Part shown: positions 22,383 to 31,555 of the stretch, piece by piece
Layout of the letters: each line of letters opens with the position of its first letter
Numbering within the stretch: the first letter of the stretch is position 1
Source of the DNA: Oscarella lobularis
Taxonomy: Eukaryota; Porifera; Homoscleromorpha; Homosclerophorida; Oscarellidae
Direction of reading: 5' to 3'
NCBI RefSeq assembly: GCF_947507565.1
Contig: NC_089181.1
Span: 1-64,000 of the forward strand
DNA: 64,000 bases
Notes under the pieces: model-generated
Seen by the model: only the letters and a program-made list of their open reading frames with translations
What the model was told of the DNA's origin: nothing
Databases searched by the model: none
Program-made: the position numbers and the translations under genes

Positions 22383-22440
22383 CGATTGACGTCCTAATTG
22401 TCTGTGCAAGATAGGAAAGTATAGTCACGTGCTTATTTAA
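22383..22440 (+). promoter_or_regulatory. Candidate promoter with TGACGTC, CACGTG and an AT box
   Basis: TTGACGTCC (22,385), GTCACGTGCTTATTTAA (22,424-22,440). The same order (TGACGTC-like, then GTCACGTGC) appears on the minus strand at 26.3 and 32.1 kb. CACGTG is the E-box of bHLH-ZIP factors, TGACGTCA the CRE/ATF site. Confidence 0.4.
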
Positions 22441-22449
22441 CCTGGTGTT

Positions 22450-24000
22450 TGACAGCTGGGATTGATTCGATTAGAAATTTCTGGCGGTTGTTGTCCGGGG
22501 GGTTGCGTGTATACGGGGTTGTGACTTCAGTCATTTGTTTGAAACGACTCCATATGAGACAAAGGGGACGAAGGAGGACGGATTCGGCTGTCGCGAAGGG
22601 TAAGTTATGCATTCGCGTGTCATTTCGCACCGCACGTTCCGGTTCTGGGGCCCTATTCGCCTTCGACGGATTTTACTACTACTTTCCTTCGTTCCCTTCG
22701 CGATTTTGAGAGTTTAAACTTCTCACGGTGAGGTTTGGAGCGTGTTCGGGGGTCCGTTAACGTTGCGCGTAGGAAACTGGGTGCCCGAAGGGGGAGAAGC
22801 GCGTTTTTCCACGATTTTCGCAGTCGCGAGCGTTTTATACTGCGCGGCTGGGTTTAAAACGGGGTCCTGTGTCTTTGTTCCGTTTGTGTCTATCCGAAGT
22901 AGTCGTTTTCTGTTTCTTGGGGAGGTTTTCTTAGTTCCATAGGTGGACGTGTACTTATTTTTTATTTTTTTATTTTTTAGTACTTTTTTAGGGGAAAGCA
23001 TTTTCTTTGAACGAGGAGGTTTGGGACGTTTTATCGTTCATTGGAATTTTTCAAAGGTAATACCCTCGACAGAATTATTTATTCCTTTCGTTCGCATTGT
23101 GACAGTGTTATTCTAGAAACTCGTGGGGCTCATTCAAGGGGTTCAATCAGATAAGTGCCTCGTAGTTTTATGCGTTAATGGGAGCTTTTGAGTTTTTGTG
23201 TATTATATAGGAAGAAGTCGAGCGGCGATTAGCATAAGGTATCGGTTTCTTTTTAGTTTTTCGATTATTCTGTACTCTCGTTTTTATCTAGGGGAACTCA
23301 CTTGGAAGGAAGAACAGAGGACAGAAGACACGCACAGGGAGGAAAAAGATCGACAGGGACAAAGGAAGGGCAAGTGGAGGAAGATTATCAACAGGTACGG
23401 AATTATTTTACATTTGTTTATCACACTTCATTTTTTTGTTTAGGAACTCACAATGGGATAGGACGAGGATGTGAGAGACGGACAAGGGACACGCACAGGG
23501 AAGGAAAGGAATCGACAAGGACAAAGGAAGGGCACGTGGAAGAAGACTACCAACAGGTACGGAATTGTTTTACATTTGTTTATCACACTTCACTTCTTCT
23601 ATTTCTTTTATTTAGGAACACTCAATGGGATGGAAGGACGATGCATGAGAAAGATAAGGGACACGCACAGGGAAGGAAAGGAATCGACAAGGACAAAGGA
23701 AGGGCACGTGGAGGAAGACTATCAACAGGTACGGAATTATTTTGCATTTCTTTATCACACTTCATTTCTTCTATTTCTTTTATTTAGGAACACTCAATGG
23801 GATGGAACGACGATGCAGGAGAAGAACAAGGGCCACGCACAGGGAAAGGAAGGGATCAACTCGGATAAGGGAAGTACAAGTGGAAGAAGGCTATGACTTA
23901 CATTTGTTTATCACACTTCATTTCCTTTACTTCCTTTATTTAGGAACACTCAATGATGAATGGGATGGGACGACGATGCAGGAGACGGACAAGGGATAGG
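22450..24000 (+). ncRNA. Plus-strand spliced transcription unit with repeated exons
   Basis: Exon 1 ends at 22,599 with GAAGG|GTAAGTTA. Next exon begins at 22,981 or 22,992 (acceptor TTTTATTTTTTAG) and ends at 23,056 (AAAG|GTAATA). It is followed by repeated exons 23,292-23,394, 23,444-23,556, 23,616-23,728 and 23,788 on, with introns of 235, 49, 59 and 59 nt. In the frames tested, the spliced product meets a stop soon after a junction (113-nt exons shift the frame), so I do not call a protein. AATAAA lies at 24,559. Open alternatives: a non-coding RNA, or a degenerate tandem-exon gene. Confidence 0.5.
23292..24000 (+). repeat. Tandem exon-plus-intron repeat, five units
   Basis: Unit starts at 23,292, 23,444, 23,616, 23,788 and 23,944. 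Each contains a purine-rich exon-like part (GACACGCACAGGGAAGG) ending CAACAG|GTACGG and an intron-like part TTTATCACACTTCATTTC…TTTAG. Unit 4 has lost the CAACAGGTACGG donor by deletion but keeps the acceptor at 23,943. Confidence 0.85.
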
Positions 24001-24600
24001 GGACCTCAGGGTTAGGATCAGGGTGGATCAGGGGTGGGAGTAGGGAGTAGGACGAACGGAACTCGCTTCCCGTTATAGCCGTATTTTATATACCTGGAGA
24101 TTGGCATGTTTTGAAAGGTGTCATCAGCCTTCCTATTGTACTTCTTTGTCGTCCAGGGAATATTCGTTTTCTGTTAATTAATTACTGTTGGGATCATTGC
24201 ATTATTATTTCTAATTGTTCGTTTTAGGCTCTTATCTCTATGTCATTGGTATGTCTAAGAGATATTGATTGATAGAAGGCAAGGAGCTGGGATTTTAAAA
24301 GGTACGTCAGCGCCACCATCAAAATTGAATATATGTTTTCATTCATATGGCAACAGGTGACAAAGAAAAGAATTAGCAAAATGAAAAATGACTTTATGTG
24401 TCTTACTTTGCATTACGTAATAATTTTTTGATTAGCACTAGGCGCATAATACAATCACGCGCGCTCGCGTCGCACGTGCTCGCAGTAGTTAGACGCGAGA
24501 ACAGCTAGGGTCGCACAAGGAGTCGAAAAGTAGGATGAGTCATGTCAAATTTTATTTGAATAAAGTCCCGGATGTAGATACAAAAATTAAACAGAGTTTC
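24001..24600. other. Single-copy DNA with a plus-strand AATAAA
   Basis: GGATCAGGGTGGATCAGGGG at about 24,015, a donor-like AAAAG|GTACGTCAG at 24,300, a CpG-rich patch with CACGTG at 24,473-24,478, and AATAAA at 24,559-24,564. No gene recognised. Confidence 0.4.
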
Positions 24601-24872
24601 CCCTCTCCTCCATCCACCCCCTCGCCCCACATGGGAGGCAAGGCCAGGTGGGCACCTGCTGTGAGTCAAAGGACTCGTGGGGTCACTCCATACTCCCCCG
24701 CGGAGGGTGAGCCCGTTTAACCTCCTGGCTCCGAGCCTTGGACTGTGAAAGTGGCAGCTGGGATGTCAGTCCACTCACAGGTGCAATTCCAAGGGGCGTC
24801 ACTGATTTACCCGCCAGTGCTCTGCCTTACGCGGGGAGGCAACTCTATAGCCTCTGCAGAGGTATGGCCTAT
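24601..24872. other. GC-rich single-copy segment, possible transposon remnant
   Basis: Composition changes abruptly to GC-rich (CCCCCGCGGAGGGTGAGCCC, CTCCTGGCTCCGAGCC). Its texture resembles the untranslated ends of retroelements, but I recognise no family and see no target duplication. Confidence 0.25.
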
Positions 24873-25321
24873 TTATCGCTCTTGGCCACAGAGGGATGGC
24901 TGCGTCTGCCTCGTCGGATTGGAGGAACAACTACACGGCAAACCAATTGACAAAGGGGAAAACAAAGAAAAGTACCTGGCGTCGGCCAAAGTCTCGAGTA
25001 GATAAACGTCCGGAACAACTAAAGACCTATTTGTCGCTCTTGGCCACAGAGGAATTGCTAGCATGAAATATAAGGTCTATGAGTAATTTTATTAGAAATA
25101 GAAAATTACTCAAGGGACTATGAGTAAACTTGGGATACCTCTATAGTTATTACTCTAAGCCTAGTCCTTATGGAAGACGTTTCTCAACTGAAGTGATGTA
25201 ACTTCTTACCTCAACATCTGCATAGGGATCCGGATGGTCTTTGACATAGCTACACGCCCGAAGGATATTCTGTCGCGTTTTCGCGGCCCCAAGGGCCCGC
25301 TTGAAACAAGGGAAGATACAC
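24873..25321 (-). CDS. Small spliced coding segment, three exons, product unknown
   Basis: Minus-strand exon A 25,321-25,210 (112 nt; acceptor TTTTTTATTTTTTAG, donor GAG|GTAAGAAG) is open for 37 codons and contains FKRALGAAKTRQNILRACS and DHPDPYADVE. Exon B 25,076-24,976 (acceptor AATTACTCATAG, donor CCAG|GTACTT) continues in phase with PLWPRATNRSLVVPDVYLL. A 45-nt pyrimidine-rich intron leads to exon C from 24,930, which completes a serine codon and ends at TAA (24,875-24,873) after QTQPSLCGQER. Reading frame is kept across both junctions, which is unusual for chance. The upstream exon that would supply the first two bases of exon A's split codon is not found; the first exon at 26.2 kb does not join directly in phase. 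No family recognised. Confidence 0.45.
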
Positions 25322-25750
25322 CTAAAAAATAAAAAACAATTTTATTTTTCGGTTGCTATGGCAACGATACTTTGGCTATCAACAACTCCGGGGTCAGAGA
25401 GACCAGATAAAAAATCTCGGCTCTATCCGACAAAGGGAAGGCACTTTGCCAACGTCGCAAAGATGTACAAAAAGCCAAAAAGTTTACGAGTAGAAATTTC
25501 ACTCAAAAATTTGACCGACGGCCACCAAACCCTTTCGTCCCTTGCGTACCACCCAATAGAAATCCTCTCCAGGAAAAATCGCGAACGAATTCCTTTAGGG
25601 GACGGAGAAAATCGAAAAACAATTTCGAATTTTCTCGTTCGCGATCAAACGACTTAAAAATCGTGCCATTTCGCCACGAAACGTCGCACGACGACCGGAC
25701 CGCGACCAATCGAATCGCCAACGACGACTCTATAAGATTGGTTCAAAGCC
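25322..25750. other. Single-copy CpG-rich segment
   Basis: Open on plus for 118 codons from about 25,301, without recognisable motifs and overlapping the better-supported minus exon; I do not call it a gene. Confidence 0.4.
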
Positions 25751-25777
25751 ATGTCGAAATTCGCGAATTTTCGACAT
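25751..25777. repeat. 27-bp near-perfect palindrome
   Basis: ATGTCGAAA at the left and TTTCGACAT at the right flank a TTCGCGAA core; symmetric except for one inserted base. Confidence 0.85.
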
Positions 25778-26400
25778 AAAAACGTGTCAAATAAACAAAC
25801 ACGCCTTCTCGCGTGCGTCGAAATCACCCCACCTTTGCGACGCCGTCGTTCCTCAACGACGCCACGTACGGCGACGAACGTACCATCGATCGAAACCCTA
25901 TATCATCTAGTTTTCGATTTTCGATTCGCCGACGGCATACGATACGCCGTTTGTCGTGGAGCGAGCGCGAAAGTTAAGGGCCACGCCCCCTTTCGCACAT
26001 CGAAATCGTCGCAAACGACACGAAATACGCCACGGAATTCAGCTAAACGCTTCGTAACGTTGCGAAAACATGATTCCGCGTCAAAACGAAACGATTCCAG
26101 CGCATTTCGCAGGGCGCGTCGCACCTTGGCGACCAGACGCCTCGATTTCGATCGTTTCGCGCCATTGCGAACGGTCGAACGGGTTCTAAACTACTCAAGA
26201 CTCACCTCTTTCACTCTTTTGACTTCGCTCAAGCTTCGAATCTGTCGTTTTGAGCCATTTTCCATTCATTCGTAACAAACGAGTCAAGCGCGCTAACGCA
26301 CGCACGTGACTATGGTGGATTATATAAGTGACGTCAAAAAAAGTATTGAAAACCAAGATTTCAAACTATTTACAATCGATAATAGTGTAGCAGGGGTTTG
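25778..26400 (-). other. CpG-rich island A (paralogue of 31.6-32.2 kb)
   Basis: Colinear but diverged match to island B at 31,620-32,240: shared landmarks include CGCCGTTTG, CACGCCCCCTTT, CTTGGCGAC, GCGCGCTAAC, GCACGTGAC and TTTCAAACT. Translated on plus, DGIRYAVCRGASAK here and DGIRVAVCRRARAK there align. On minus, a first-exon-like segment starts with ATG near 26,26x and ends at 26,206 (GAAAGAG|GTGAGT), containing KWLKTTDSKLERSQK. Confidence 0.5.
26288..26336 (-). promoter_or_regulatory. Candidate minus-strand promoter A
   Basis: Reading minus: TGACGTCA (26,329-26,336), TATATAA (near 26,321), CACGTG (26,303-26,308), TTAGCGCGC (26,288-26,296), then a 5' splice site at 26,206. A compact, plausible core promoter. 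Confidence 0.45.
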
Positions 26401-26712
26401 CGAGGGGGTTCGAGGCAAAACGGTACACGTTAAGCGTTAAACGAGCCCGAATTCCACTCGACGGCAGCTCTACACAGTCTGTTCGCTCTAACTCGGTTCG
26501 CTTTGTACCTAACCCGATCCCTACCTTCTAAACCTTCACCCCAGTATCTGTCCACGCGGTTCTCGCTTTCCACGTGTCCGTTGCGCCTGTTATGACGACT
26601 GGAACGGCGCGTCGTTCGTGTTCTCGAAAATTGTCCTAGGACAATTTTATAATTGTCCCAGAACAAATTGTCCCAAGGACAAATTGTCCCAAGGACAATT
26701 TTGAAAAGATCC
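26401..26712. other. Single-copy DNA ending in degenerate GGACAA units
   Basis: CpG-rich to about 26,630, then a few TTGTCCTAGGACAATT-type inverted units (26,630-26,700). No gene seen. Confidence 0.5.
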
Positions 26713-26755
26713 TTTACTCATAATGAAGGTAGAACCTTCACTCCTAATGAAGGTA
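26713..26755. repeat. Left part of interrupted GAAGGTAGAACCTTC array
   Basis: Two units of the 24-bp repeat found at 28,982-29,407, cut off at 26,755 by the inserted element. Confidence 0.75.
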
Positions 26756-28981
26756 CAGGGTTCTGCCGAGAATATTTTTAGTGTGGGAAGAAGGTATGGA
26801 AGGATAGATAAAATACGCAATTTTAAAAAAAGTTCGAGACTATTTTAAAAATCGTCAAAGACAATTTTAAAATGGTCCTAGGCAATTTAAAAAATTTCTT
26901 AAAACGATTTTTAAAATTGTCTTGGACCATTTTTAAAACTGTTTTGGCGATTTTTAAATTTTTTAAATTGTCTCAAGACAATTTTAAAAATTGTCCCAAG
27001 ACAATTTTAAAGGATTGTCTTGGAACAATTTTTAAAATTGTCCTGAGACAATTTTAGACTTTTCTTGGGACAATTTTTAGAATTGTCTGGGGACAATCTT
27101 TAGAAATGTCTTGAGATCTACGAATCTACGATCTACGAATCTACGATCTACAAATCTACAAATCTACGATCTATATTTACAATCTACAAATCTAACGATC
27201 TACAAATCTACAATCTTCTAATCTACGATCTACGAATCTACGATCTACGAATCTACAATCTACGAATCTAACGATCTACAAATCTACAATCTACAAATCT
27301 ACGATCTACAATCTACAAATCTAACGATCTACAAATCTACAAATCTACAAATCTACAATCTACGATCTACAATCTACAAATCTACGATCTACAATCTATA
27401 ATCTACAAATCTACGAATCTACGATCTACAAATCTACGATCTACAAATCTACAATCTACAAATCGAAGCTACAAATCTACAAAATCGAAGCTACGAATCT
27501 ACAAATCTACGAATCTACAAATCTACAAATCTACAAATCTACAAATCGAAGCTACAAATCTACTACAAATCTACGATCTACGAATCTACGATCTACAACT
27601 GTACAAATCTACGATCTATATTTACAATCTACAAATCTAACGATCTACAAATCTACAATCTACAAATCTACGATCTACAAATCTACGATCTACGATCTAC
27701 GAATCTACAATCTACAAATCTAAAAATCTACGATCTACGAATCTACGATTTACAATCTACAAATCTAACGATCTACAAATCTACAAATCTACAAATCTAC
27801 AATCTACGATCTACAATCTAAAAATCTACGATCTACAATCTGTAATCTACAAATCTACGAATCTACGATCTACAAATCTACGATCTACAAATCTACAATC
27901 TACAAATCGAAGCTACAAATCTACAAAATCGAAGCTACGAATCTACAAATCTACAAATCTACAAATCTACAAATCGAAGCTACAAATCTACTACAAATCT
28001 ACGATCTACGAATCTACAATCTACAAATCTAAAATCTACGAATTTACGATCTACAATCTACAAATCTAAAAATCTACAATCTATAATCTACAAATCTACG
28101 AATCTACGATCTACAAATCTACGATCTATAATCTACAAATCGAAGCTACAAATCTACGAATCTACAAATCTACAAATCTACAAATCTACAATTCTACAAA
28201 TCGAAGCTACAAATCTACTACAAATCTACGATCTACGAATCTACAATCTACAAATCTACAATCTACGACTTTACGATCTACAATCTACAAATCTAAAAAT
28301 CTACAATCTATAATCTACAAATCTACGAATCTACGATCTACAAATCTACGATCTAAAATCTACAAATCGAAGCTACAAATCTACGAATCTACAAATCTAC
28401 AAATCTACAAATCTACAAATCTACAAATCTACAAATCTACTACAAATCTACGATCTACGAATCTACGATCTACGAATCTACGATCTACGAATCTACTATC
28501 TACAAATCTACAAATCTACGAATCTACAAATCTACAATCTACGAATCTACTATCTACAAATCTACAAATCTACGAATCTACAAATCTACAATGTACAAAA
28601 CTACAAATCTACGAATCTACAAATCTACTAATCTACAATCTACAAATCTACGATCTACGAATCTACGATCTACGAATCTACAATCTACAAATCTACAAAT
28701 CTACGATCTATGAATCTACGATCTACGAATCTACAATCTACGAATCTACAAATCTACAATCTACAAATCTACAATCTACCTACCATCTAATTTTTCTTGG
28801 GACAATTTTTAAAATTGTCTTGGACCATTTTAAAAATTGTCTTGGACTGTTGTTTTGGACGATGTACCCGGATGTAATTATTGCAAGCTACGGGCTGTCA
28901 TAACGTTATAGTAGTATGGGTCGGCGATAGGCGAGTAAGGGTCGGGGCCGACCCATGCCGACCCATGTGGGCAGAACCCTG
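26756..28981. mobile_element. Non-autonomous DNA transposon with 12-bp TIRs and internal satellite
   Basis: Starts CAGGGTTCTGCC and ends GGCAGAACCCTG, a perfect 12-bp terminal inverted repeat, flanked on both sides by AAGGTA (26,750-26,755 and 28,982-28,987), a 6-bp target-site duplication. Removing the element and one AAGGTA restores the GAAGGTAGAAC minisatellite in register. No transposase frame inside. The CAGGG start recalls hAT elements, but hAT duplications are 8 bp, so superfamily is open. Contents: TTTTAAA/GACAATTTTAAA inverted motifs (26,830-27,110), an ATCTACAA array, and a GGGTCGG-GG-CCGACCC hairpin near the right end. Confidence 0.6.
27115..28790. repeat. ATCTACAA/CGATCTACGA short-unit array
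   Basis: About 1.7 kb of 8- and 10-11-bp units (AATCTACAA, CGATCTACGA) with a recurrent AAATCGAAGCTAC variant. Higher-order repeats of roughly 0.2-0.45 kb are visible. Confined to the inserted element. Confidence 0.93.
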
Positions 28982-29407
28982 AAGGTAGAACTTTTACTCG
29001 TTGTGAATGTAGAACCTTCACTAGTAGTAAAGGTAGAACCTTTACTCGTTGTGGAGGTAGAGCCTTTACTCGTAGTGTAGATAGAACCTTCACTAATATA
29101 GAAGGTAAAACCTTCCCTTGTTGTGAAGGTATAACCTTCACTCATAGTGAAGGTAGAACTTTCACTCCTAGTGAAGGCAGAACCTTCCCTCGAAGTGAAG
29201 GTAGAATCATCACTCTTTGTGAAGGTAGAACCTTCACTCCTAATGAAGGTAAAACTTGTACTACTAATGAAATTAGAACATTCACTACTAATGAATGATC
29301 TCTCCTAATGAAGGTAGAACCTTCACTCGTTGTGAAGGTAGAACTTTCACACGCTGTGAAGGTACAACATACACTCCTAGTGAAGGTAGAACTTTTACTT
29401 GTTGAGA
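28982..29407. repeat. 24-bp GAAGGTAGAACCTTCACTCG array
   Basis: About 17 units with inner inverted repeat GAAGGT-AGA-ACCTTC. Confidence 0.92.
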
Positions 29408-29478
29408 ATAAATACAGAATTAATTCCGAATAAATGCCGCATTAATTCCGAATAAATGCCGCATTAATTACGAATAAA
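29408..29478. repeat. AT-rich minisatellite stub
   Basis: Three units with a GAATAAATGCCGCATTAATT variant. Confidence 0.8.
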
Positions 29479-30212
29479 TTCTCCCCAAGACAAATTGTCC
29501 CCAGGTAAAATTGTCCCAGGACAAATTGTCCCAGGACAAATTGTACCAAGGACAAATTGTCCCGGGACAAATTGTCCCCAGGAAAAATTGTCCCCAGGAC
29601 AAATTGTCCCCAGGAAAAATTGTTCAGGACAAATTGTCCAAGGACAAATTGTCCCAGGACAAATTGTCCCAGGAGAAATTGTCCCCAGGACAAATTGTCC
29701 CAGAACAAATTGTCCCCAGGACAAATTATCCTGGGGACAAATTGTCCCAGGACAAATTGTCCCCAGCACAAATTGCCCCAGGATAAATTGTCCGAGGATA
29801 AAAGATTGTCCCAGGACAATTTGTCCAGGGGACAAATTGTCCGAGGACAAATTGTCCAGGGGACAAATTGTCCCAGCACAAATTGTCCCAGGACAAATTG
29901 TCCCCAGGACCAATTGTCCCAGGACAAATTGTCCCCAGGACAAATTGTACCCAGGACAAATTGTCCCAGGACAAATTGTCCCAGGACAAATTGACCCCAG
30001 GACAAATTGTCCCAGAAAAAATTGTCCCCAAGACAAATTGTCGCAGGACAATTTGTCCTGGGGACAAAATGTCCCAGGACAAATTGTCCTGGGACAAATT
30101 GTCTCAGAACAAATTGTCCCACGACAAATTGTCCCAGGACAAATTGTCCCAGGACAAATTGTCCCAGGAGAAATTGTCCCCAGGACAAATTGTCCCAGAA
30201 CAAATTCTCCCA
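29479..30212. repeat. GGACAA array
   Basis: About 47 units, more diverged than the arrays at 1.1 and 52.5 kb. Ends CAAATTCTCCCAAAAATTACAG, passing into the 49-bp repeat; a similar junction is at 32,760. Confidence 0.93.
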
Positions 30213-30407
30213 AAAATTACAGCGAAATTACAGGGGGTTAGCAAACGGGTCTCTCCTGTAATAGATTACAGTGAAATTACAGGGGGTTAGAGAAGGGGTC
30301 TCTCCTGTGATAAACTACAGCGAAATTACAGGGGCTACCCAACGGGTCTCTCCTGTAATAAATTACAGCGAAATTACAGGGGCTAGCCAACGGGTCTCTC
30401 CTGTGAG
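30213..30407. repeat. 49-bp repeat, four units
   Basis: Same family as 5,738-8,999; ends in a half-unit fused to GGACAA as at 13,597. Confidence 0.92.
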
Positions 30408-30765
30408 GACAAATTGACCCAGGAAAAATTGTCCGAGGACAAATTGTCCCCAGGACAAATTGTCCCAGGACAAATTGTCCAAGGACAAATTGTCCCCAGG
30501 ATAAATTGTCCCCAAGACAAATTTTCCCAGGACAAATTGTCCTAGGACAAATTCTCCCAGGACAAATAGTCCCAGGACAAATTGTCCCCAGGACAAATTG
30601 TGCCAGGACAATTTGTCCTGGGGACAAATTGTGCAAGGACAATTTGTGCCAGGACAATTTGTCCCAGGACAAATTCTCCCCAGGAGAAATTCTCCCAGGA
30701 CAAATTGTCCCTGGACAAATTGTCCCAGGACAATTTGTCCTGGGGACAATTGTCCCCAGGACAAC
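30408..30765. repeat. GGACAA array
   Basis: About 23 units immediately downstream (minus sense) of cassette copy 2. Confidence 0.93.
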
Positions 30766-30781
30766 TCTACCCACATCACAT

Positions 30782-31355
30782 ACCTTTGCCCCCTCGAGAG
30801 TCATCCTTCCTTCTGATTACCTTCCCTTTCTTTCCTCCCCTTCCCACACGCGTCCCTTGCTTATATCCTTCTTCTTTACATATATAAAGAAACAAATTAG
30901 AGACCCCTCAATAACTAAAACTCTACCTACATCACATACCTTTGCTCCATCCATAGCCATCGTTCCTTCTGATTGTTTTTCCTTCCTTTCCCTCCCCTCT
31001 CACTCGCGTCCCTTGCTTATATCCATCTTTCTTACGCTCTTACACATCTAAAGAAACGAATTAGAGACCCCCCAATAACTAAAACTCTACCTACATCACA
31101 TACCATCGATCCCTTGATATTCCTTCTCTTCCCTGCCTGCTTGTTTCTCTTCTCCCTCAGGCCCCATCTCCTTGTCATTGTTCCTCCCATCCCTATGCCC
31201 CTAAGAAAACTAATTAGAAATATGTAACACAATTAGGAACCATTATATACCTATCAGTATTGACTCTGCCCTAACATTGCCCCTATACACATTAACAAAG
31301 CCACACAACTCATAAACAATTGCACGGCACTTATCTGACATCCTCCAGAAACCCC
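30782..31355 (-). ncRNA. Minus-strand exon cassette, copy 2, with an extra exon
   Basis: Exons 31,355-31,251 (105 nt), 31,200-31,104 (97 nt), 31,047-30,940 (108 nt), introns 50 and 56 nt: virtually the same sizes as copies 1 and 3. A further partial exon unit at about 30,890-30,782 is an extra tandem copy of the 108-nt exon whose acceptor is damaged (TTTATATATG instead of TTTAG). The 108-nt exon has an in-frame TGA after about 15 codons, so the two-exon frame open in the other copies is broken here. The 105-nt exon frame (ISAVQLFMSCVALLM) is intact. Confidence 0.5.
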
Positions 31356-31368
31356 CTGTTTACAAAAA

Positions 31369-31555
31369 GGGAGAAGGCAAAAGGCAAAGGGAGAAGGCAA
31401 AAGGCAAAGGGAAAAGGCAAAAGGCAAAGGGAGAAGGCAAAAGGCAAAGGGAAAAGGCAAAAGGCAAAGGGAGAAGGCAAAAGGCAAAGGAGAAAGCAAA
31501 AGGCAAAGGGAGAAGGCAAAAGGAAAAAGGAAAAGGCAAAAGGCAAAGGAGAAGG
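31369..31555. repeat. GGCAAAA array, short copy
   Basis: About ten units; again directly upstream, in the minus sense, of the AAACAG acceptor of the 105-nt exon. Confidence 0.92.

Noticed and set aside
22049..22409. Minus-strand frames of 89 and 103 codons in the CpG-rich centre
   Set aside because: Overlapping frames in stop-poor GC-rich DNA, no recognisable domain; kept only as possible first-exon territory.
23302..23896. Plus-strand protein read straight through the 23.3-23.9 kb units (up to 161 codons)
   Set aside because: The frames run through segments that look like introns (GTACGG…TTTAG), begin at non-ATG codons, and change frame between units.
24601..24872. Non-LTR retrotransposon or SINE 3' end
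   Set aside because: Only GC-rich texture supports it; no poly(A) tail, target duplication, reverse-transcriptase frame or Pol III boxes found by eye.
26756..28981. Assignment of the TIR element to the hAT superfamily
   Set aside because: CAGGG termini fit, but the duplication is 6 bp and not 8, and no transposase is present; superfamily left open.
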